A stretch of DNA of 64,000 nucleotides from Hypericum androsaemum (lineage: Eukaryota; Streptophyta; Magnoliopsida; Malpighiales; Hypericaceae), in the NCBI GenBank assembly GCA_963995505.1, contig OZ023181.1, positions 14,876,221 to 14,940,220 of the forward strand, in the 5' to 3' direction. The notes below the pieces were generated by a model. That model saw only the letters and a list, made by a program, of their open reading frames with translations, did not search any database and was not told the DNA's origin. Positions 58,067-64,000 of the stretch are shown piece after piece; the stretch's first letter is position 1, and every line of letters starts with the position of its first letter. A program made the translations under genes and the position numbers.

Positions 58067-59985
58067 AAGGGGGAAATCATGGAAAAGAGAAAAGGAAAAA
58101 AAATGAAATAAATAAATGTTGTTACTTTAGAGATGGAACCTCTCAGAATTTGTTGTTTAGTGTTTGGAACTTTGTTGGTCAGAGGCTGTAATAAAAAGTT
58201 CTGTGAAGTTCCCTAAAAAAAATATATAGTTCTGTGAAGTAAGGATTTGTTTATTCCAACAGATATATCAGGGGTATCAATTATGAATGGCCCACCTGTT
58301 CTTCCTTCAATAGAAATCACTAATAACGTTAGAATGTTGGAAAAATTGTCTATTAGAGAATGATTATGCTCCTTTTTGTAATATAATTGCATACATACCA
58401 GGCACCACTTAAAAGTGTGTCGTTTTAACTCAACAAATTTTGAGCCATTAGAAATATAGCAGTACTTAATATTTGTTGGGAGATATTTGTCATCTTATAA
58501 ATATCACACCTCGCTTGAAATTGTATTAGTCGGTACAATAGCGTTCAAATGGTCTAGACAAAAAACTAATTTAATTGCTTAGATTAACAGTAGGCTGCTA
58601 TATTTTTTTTAGATAAGCAATAGATGACTGTATTATTTTATTTTTTGCGAAGGTGGTTCTATTATCTTGTGGAAGCATCATTGTTCAAAACAGAACTAAC
58701 ACCAATAATTGATACCGTCTAATTTTTGTATCAAAGGATAGGGACCTTTCGTTCCTGGATCTTGATGGATATACGAAAAAAAACCCTGATAGTGATCTAA
58801 CAACAATCTAGAATGAAAGGAACATAATAAACCTACCTGAATTTGCTAAAAACCATTTTATCCTTCCTTTCTGTCCGAGAATTCGCTAATATGTGTAAGG
58901 ATTGAAATTTTTTTTTACTTTTATTATCCAAATGTGCCAAACAATGCATAACTAACCTCAACCAACCGTCTCGAATTCGAGTATTTAAAATATAATTTTG
59001 TTTGAAATCAGGCGCATGGAGTCACGATTTACATTCTCAAGTTGATTTTGATGCTCACATTCTACTGTTGACATGTGAGGTAAAAAGTTGAATTGATTGA
59101 CTAAGCACGGAATGCCTAGGATGAAACGCTATAAAGGGAAGAAGCTTAAGCATCGCCATATTCAATGGGACCAGCAAGAACCCAGTTGATTAAAATTCGG
59201 CTAGTTTGTCCCAATGTTTTGTGGTTGTTATACCAACTCCAAATTGTTCAAAAATTAAACTTCTAAAATGATTCAGACTCCAAACGGAAATTAAAAAAAG
59301 TAGACCTAGAGGGCCGTGAACGTGCTGTCATAGTGTCATTTGTCGCCACAAACAACCTAGAGGAAAGTAGGGTCTTGAGATTGAACAAAGTCAGCAAAAC
59401 TTTGAAATTTTGATTATGTTTTCTGATTGGCAAGAGCTTCTTCCATGTCTAGCTAGGCAAGTGGTGCTTTGTCTTCACTGGTTTTCTTTAGCGAACAAGG
59501 AATTCGAGGTGGTAAGAAAGCACAAGAACATAAGTACAAGAAACTTGGTTATTAAATAGCTTTAACAGATTCTCAAATATTATCTCCTGATTCACCGTGT
59601 AAGCCATATGGAAGAGCACATCCTGCCTGGACCTGCAATCTCCAATAATTATCCCATCTGTCGTTCTTACCTGTTGGGAAGATCTTAAGACATACTATTT
59701 CTTTGGTTTAACAATCTAGTATCCTGACCCACTAGGCCGATTAATCCAAATTTGAGTCGGATAGAACCTTTGAAAGGTGACAAAATTCTCCCAATAAGTA
59801 TTTAACAATGTCGCGTTCCCAATGACTCGAGATCTGGTTAAACTAGAACAATGCTCTTACCGGTTGATCTAAGTACTCGTTGGTTCTTAAGACATAAAGC
59901 AGTAAACAAGAGGCTAGCAACTCCAGAAAACTGAAGAATATGGTCAATTTCAATAAACTTTTGACACTTGATTGCAGAAAATTTA
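58067..59985. other. Intergenic region with 3' ends of two convergent genes
   Basis: AATAAATAAA at about 58107-58116 and GTAATAAAAAG near 58190 are likely polyadenylation signals of the bHLH gene. The remaining ~1.7 kb is AT-rich without recognisable coding sequence. The minus-strand SANT gene ends at 59986 and its 3' untranslated region reaches into this stretch. Confidence 0.5.
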
Positions 59986-62244
59986 TTAGATTTCACTGTC
60001 AGTCTCGTCGTGGTCAACATTACTGTCATCTTCAAAATCCAAGGAGTCTTCCCGGGTAACAGCTTGTAAATGCTGAAGCTGGTCAATAGCATCTCTTGCG
60101 CCACAGATAAGAGCAGTTTTTGCAGCGTTGGCGTCTAATTTCTGTGTTTCTACTTCCAATCTATTCTCCTTCCCGGCAACCAACAACTTTGCAGAGCGTG
60201 CATAAGCTCTCTTCCGTTTGACTTCCCTGTTATGTAATTGATCAATGTACTTCTCGTGTAAGGCCCTGTTCTTCACCGGTTTCAAGACCGCTGGACTAAC
60301 TAGATCCGTGCCTTTAGACATGCTAAATCTTGAAAGGGGCTTCTTGCTGGCAGAGGAAGATTTCTCACTACATATCTGCAGAAATCCTTGCTTCTTTTCT
60401 AAATGCTTTGGGGTGGAAAGCCCAGGATTCATCTGAACATCTTGACTGAGCTGGTTTATGCCGGGCTCGAGGACAGTAAACAAGTCTGCTTCATAACCCT
60501 GATTCGTTCGGTTATGTTTTTGAAGCAGCTGTCTAACAGTCTTCTGAGCAAGGCTGGTCTTCTTCTTATTATGGCATAACTTTTTAATCTTCGTCTCCGA
60601 GATGTTGAGCACTTTGCTTGCAGAGAGAGAAAAGGATCCTAGGGGAGATAAGTTCATAGAGTTTGCCCTTGATCGACGCAAAGGCTGCGGTGGAGTCATA
60701 CTTTCAGAGTGGATCTTGTCATAGCAGTCTTGGGCAGACTTACCAGGCACCTGCAACAGACAAGAACTTCGTCAACATAGGAAGCCTGCAGATGGATCAC
60801 GATGAGAAGAAACTCATTGCATTAACTCCACGGGACAAAAATGGCGAAACCTTGAATAATCCCATTTTAGTCTTATTGTAAAACCTGACATGCCATCTTT
60901 GAACTCAGTCCCACTATAGGAGGATATTCCAATAACAAAGAGGGGCATCTATCAAGACTATCTTTACTTTGTCACACACAATTTCATCCTTTTGTAACTC
61001 AGCCATTGCTCCAATGAATACAGCAGAGGTGTCATAAGCGTTGCAAGAAAATGAAACGTCCTAAATGGGAAAAATTCACGTCTGGCGTAGCAAGCACAGG
61101 ATAGGAAAAGTGGTTTCTGGGTTTCACTCTAATGTAAAGGTTTAATGCATCAAGCCAAGTTACATCAACAACTCCAGAGAAAAGAAAGCAACAGGAACTG
61201 CAGCGGGTTAACCAGCATCATCCTGCACTAGTCCATCGATGTGTACACCGCCTTAATGCTGCTGCAAGCTAGCAGAACAGACTCAATAAGAAACGGCACA
61301 AAGCCATAGCAGGTCCAAACCAACACAAGGTTATCTGGTCCCAAACAACAACTACAAGTTCAACTTCGAACTTAATCGATGGTTGTGCAATTTAAGAGAT
61401 ATCCGAATCACCAGAATTTCAAGAATTGAAAGCTGTATTAGAGTAACAAACAGTTACAGAACACAGAATGGCTCCTCACCAACTTAGAGACCTTCTTCCA
61501 GAAATGCGGGGTCGGCTTGGCCAAAAGGTAAGCTCTTTGCAATGCCATCTCCTGCTCCCTTGTCCACTCACGAACACTTCCTTCTTTCTCGCCCTCCTCT
61601 TTCTTCCTCTTCCTATTATCCCGGACCCCTTTGGTTTGTGCACAAACATCTCCATCCCGATCTCTTCCTCTAGACTCTCCCAACCTCTCTTTCCGCGCTC
61701 CAAGGTCAGCAGTCACGCAACAATTCACCGAACCCGCTTTACCCTTAAGCCTAAGCTTGGTCTCCCGAACCCCTTCGGTTTTTGCACAAACATCTCCAAC
61801 CCTATCTCTTCCACTACACTCTCCCAACCTCTCTTTCCGCGCTCCAAGGTCAACAATGGTCACGCAACAATTCCCCGTACCCGCTTCAACCTTAAGCCTA
61901 CTCTTTGAATCGTCACCACTAAACTTGGTGTTCTTTGACCTAATTTCGTCCTGCACTTGAATACTTTCTTTCTTCGCAACCAGAACCGACAGCCTCGGGG
62001 ATCGCCTGAGACCCGAAAAGGGCTTAACTTTCCTCCTCAATAAGACTGAAACCTGACCCGGCCCAGAAACCGGAGTTCCACAAACGAGGATTCTCTGTCC
62101 CTGTTCGGTAGTTTTCCCCTTCAAAGGCGGATTGGAGGGGTTCAGATGATTAGTCTCTACGCCGAGGAGCCTCGGAGATCGACGTAGGGGGATCGCAGCG
62201 GAGCGGGTGGAGGTGGATTTCTTGGATCTGGTTGGTTTGGGCAT
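59986..62244 (-). CDS. SANT/Myb-domain nuclear protein with RRSPRL motifs
   Basis: Two exons on minus, 61480-62244 (255 codons) and 59986-60750 (254 codons and stop), join in phase across a 729-bp GT-AG intron to give 509 aa. The SANT domain spans the splice (residues about 224-273): REWTREQEMALQRAYLLAKP, FWKKVSKL, then VPGKSAQDCYDKIHSE. The N terminus is basic and repeats RRSPRL at residues 21-26 and 80-85. Residues about 116-210 hold two tandem copies of a ~48-residue unit containing NCCVT, DLGARKERLGE and GDVCA. The C terminus is acidic (DFEDDSNVDHDETDSEI). The SANT sequence resembles that of Mis18-binding proteins (M18BP1/KNL2 of animals), with Trp-rich helices and F-W-x-x-V before a G-[KR]-[ST]-A-x-[DE]-C motif. 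That points to a chromatin role, but orthology is not established. Confidence 0.8.
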
Positions 62245-62353
62245 TTCGACGAGCGCCTTCCGGACTAGTTGTACTGGGAGTTAGGGTATATTCAATTTTG
62301 AACTGATTTTAAGAGGGAAAAAAGGTGAAACATGGGGGGTTGCTTGCTCGCTT

Positions 62354-62446
62354 CTTTATACCTCTTGGGCTTTGGTCTCTGCTGTTTTTTTGGGCCCAAT
62401 AGCCTTTTCCTCCATCGTGGGCCGAACTTGATTACCATTTTGGGCC
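62354..62446 (-). promoter_or_regulatory. TATA box and site II (TGGGCY) cluster of the SANT gene
   Basis: On minus, TATAAAG lies at 62354-62360, about 110 bases before the start codon. Upstream of it are four copies of TGGGCY (read on +, starting at 62366, 62391, 62418 and 62441; the second is part of the palindrome TGGGCCCA). Such site II elements bind TCP factors and are frequent in promoters of plant genes active in dividing cells. Confidence 0.6.
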
Positions 62447-63874
62447 TCCATTACTTTGGGATGACGTTAGCTTCAGTTCCTAATCAATTTTCTTAGATTT
62501 AGATAAAAGGGAAAATTTCACTTCCTTACCACATAGTTTGAGTCCTTTTGACTCGGATAATATGTAGTTTAAAAAGAATTAAATTAGTGACTGATACTTG
62601 ACGTTATATTGACATAGGCAGCACTGGAGGGGCTACCCGGCCACCTAGCGTGCCATGTTAACCCGGGTCGCCACGTGAACAATCACATTTGCCGTAATTA
62701 TTTTTGATATGGCATTTCGAATTTTCAACTACGTATTGAATTGAATTTTTCCATTAAGTTTTAAATATTGCTAAAAACCCCAAATTTGATGGGAATTTTT
62801 CCAAATCTAACCCTTATTTTCAATAAATTGAAGTAACCGTGTCTCTTTGAGACTTAATTTATGCATATTCTAACCACTTTCTCAGATCTGTCTACATCCT
62901 AAACTTTGATGGAATTGATATCAAAGTTGTAAAATAAATTAAACCGAAAAATAGCCATTGGCATACTGAACATTTGTCCAAAACATCCAATTGAAAATTT
63001 CTAAACAAGTTAAGTATTTATTCTTGTGTAATGTTAGACCAGTCATGGATTTGTTATTAATAAAATTATTAGTTTTATCTCTTGACGATGACTTTATGTG
63101 CATTTGTTCCTTTAAGGTACCTAACTCTTCAGCTTGCTAGGATTTCCACTACCTAAAACTACTCAACAAATTGTAGATGACTAGCCCTTTTTTAAGATTT
63201 TGTTTTAAACTATTGCATTAAATAATATGATTTCAATAGATGAAAGCAACATACATAAGCAATAGACCAATAAAATATAAATTAGACATAATACAATAAA
63301 GAATAGATATAGTATAAGATTCTTCTAGGCGACACACATGCTACAGTGACTGGAACAAAGGATCACGATCCTGCAAAAATGAATTAACTCCAATCTCATC
63401 CTCGATTCAAATTGGAGGCTACAACTCACCTGCATCAAACAAAAATCGCTAGTAATCATCGGACAACCATACATTCTGAGAAGAATTTGGTTTATAGATT
63501 TCTTTTTTAAAGGTAGGTGGCAGCCACTAAATCAACTTCTTGACCCCACTAGATACTTTGATGAACAATCCGTTATCTACAGTAACAGACAAGTTCCTAA
63601 AATATTTATCTGCTACGCGTTTGATTTATACCTCTGGTCCCCTGCTCTACGGGATAATAATGGGGATCCATCTTATTTTTCTTTTAGATGTTTATTTATT
63701 AGTTGCACAAAATTTGACTGATGCGTCAATAGATAAAAAGAACGGTCTACATTTTAAACTTATAATTTAAAGTATTTCTTACGGGTGCTCCTTAGAAAAT
63801 AAACCGATCTATGAGAACTTAGGATGTTTGGTTCGAAAAATAAGATTTCATTTTATTTTTAAATATATTTTTTT
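62447..63874. other. Intergenic sequence, nothing recognised
   Basis: It is AT-rich. I find no open frame with family resemblance, no paired repeats and no RNA gene. Confidence 0.5.
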
Positions 63875-63950
63875 TAAGGTAAATTTTTTACACCATGCCC
63901 GGATTTGAACCCCTTGAATTTTATAATGCATTGTGCTGTTAGGTTACAAG
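63875..63950 (-). repeat. Possible tRNA-derived SINE 3' part
   Basis: On minus the stretch reads GTAACCTAACAGCACA, then GGGGTTCAAATCCGGGCATG, then GTGTAAAAAATTTACCTTAA running into AAAAAATATA. The middle matches an RNA polymerase III B box (GGTTCAAATCC) and the end matches the way plant SINEs close with a short A-rich tail. A full A box is not clear. Confidence 0.35.
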
Positions 63951-64000
63951 TTTTTTGGCTAAAATAATTTTATCTGAAAATTCATTTGAAAATAAATTTA

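Overview
The window is nuclear DNA of a flowering plant, probably a eudicot. Protein-coding genes are split by GT-AG introns, long AT-rich stretches separate them, and most of the rest is plant-type transposable elements: MULE, hAT, Ty1/copia, TRIM and L1-like LINE. I see no prokaryotic or organellar gene block, no tRNA or rRNA gene and no CRISPR array. Exons, stop codons and element ends were read by eye, so boundaries marked as approximate should be taken that way.

Host genes: there are four. At 22.4-28 kb, on the + strand and in tandem, lie a GRDP/DUF1399 gene of eight exons (650 aa, missing the family's C-terminal glycine-rich part) and a complete mitochondrial Mn superoxide dismutase gene (six exons, 229 aa). 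At 56.6-58.1 kb (+) is a bHLH93/bHLH61-type transcription factor gene (four exons, 328 aa). At 60-62.2 kb (-) is a two-exon gene for a 509-aa SANT/Myb-domain nuclear protein whose promoter carries a cluster of TGGGCY (site II) motifs.

0-11.6 kb: two LINE relics that carry ORF1 but no ORF2, a TRIM, a 751-bp solo LTR with 5-bp target duplications, a 313-bp MULE-type MITE with an internal tandem array, and a long-TIR element.

11.6-21.4 kb: a Mutator-like element with a FAR1/MULE transposase relic on + and a Ulp1-like cysteine peptidase gene on -, arranged convergently. A 23-bp tandem repeat recurs in its introns and spacers. A 1,296-bp Pack-MULE with 9-bp target duplications and a captured Myb/SANT-like gene fragment is nested in it.

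29.6-53.2 kb: a dense TE nest. Copia-1 (-, 5-bp TSD) is itself interrupted by a hAT element (8-bp TSD). It is followed by a LINE RNase H tail, LINE A (-, 6.65 kb, imperfect 15-bp TSD, with a TRIM inside its ORF1 region), LINE B (-), which is split by copia-2 (+, 5-bp TSD) exactly inside an RNase H codon run, and LINE C (+).

53-56 kb: an unexplained ~0.9-kb foldback element with 235-260-bp arms, and a second, inverted copy of the tandem-array MITE of the 10-kb region, again with a 9-bp TSD.

The most unusual items are the 23-bp repeat in the MULE introns, the pair of array-bearing MULE MITEs, the Pack-MULE capture, the ORF1-only LINEs with an RRM, the foldback element, and the G-box clusters upstream of the TATA box in the copia-1 LTRs.
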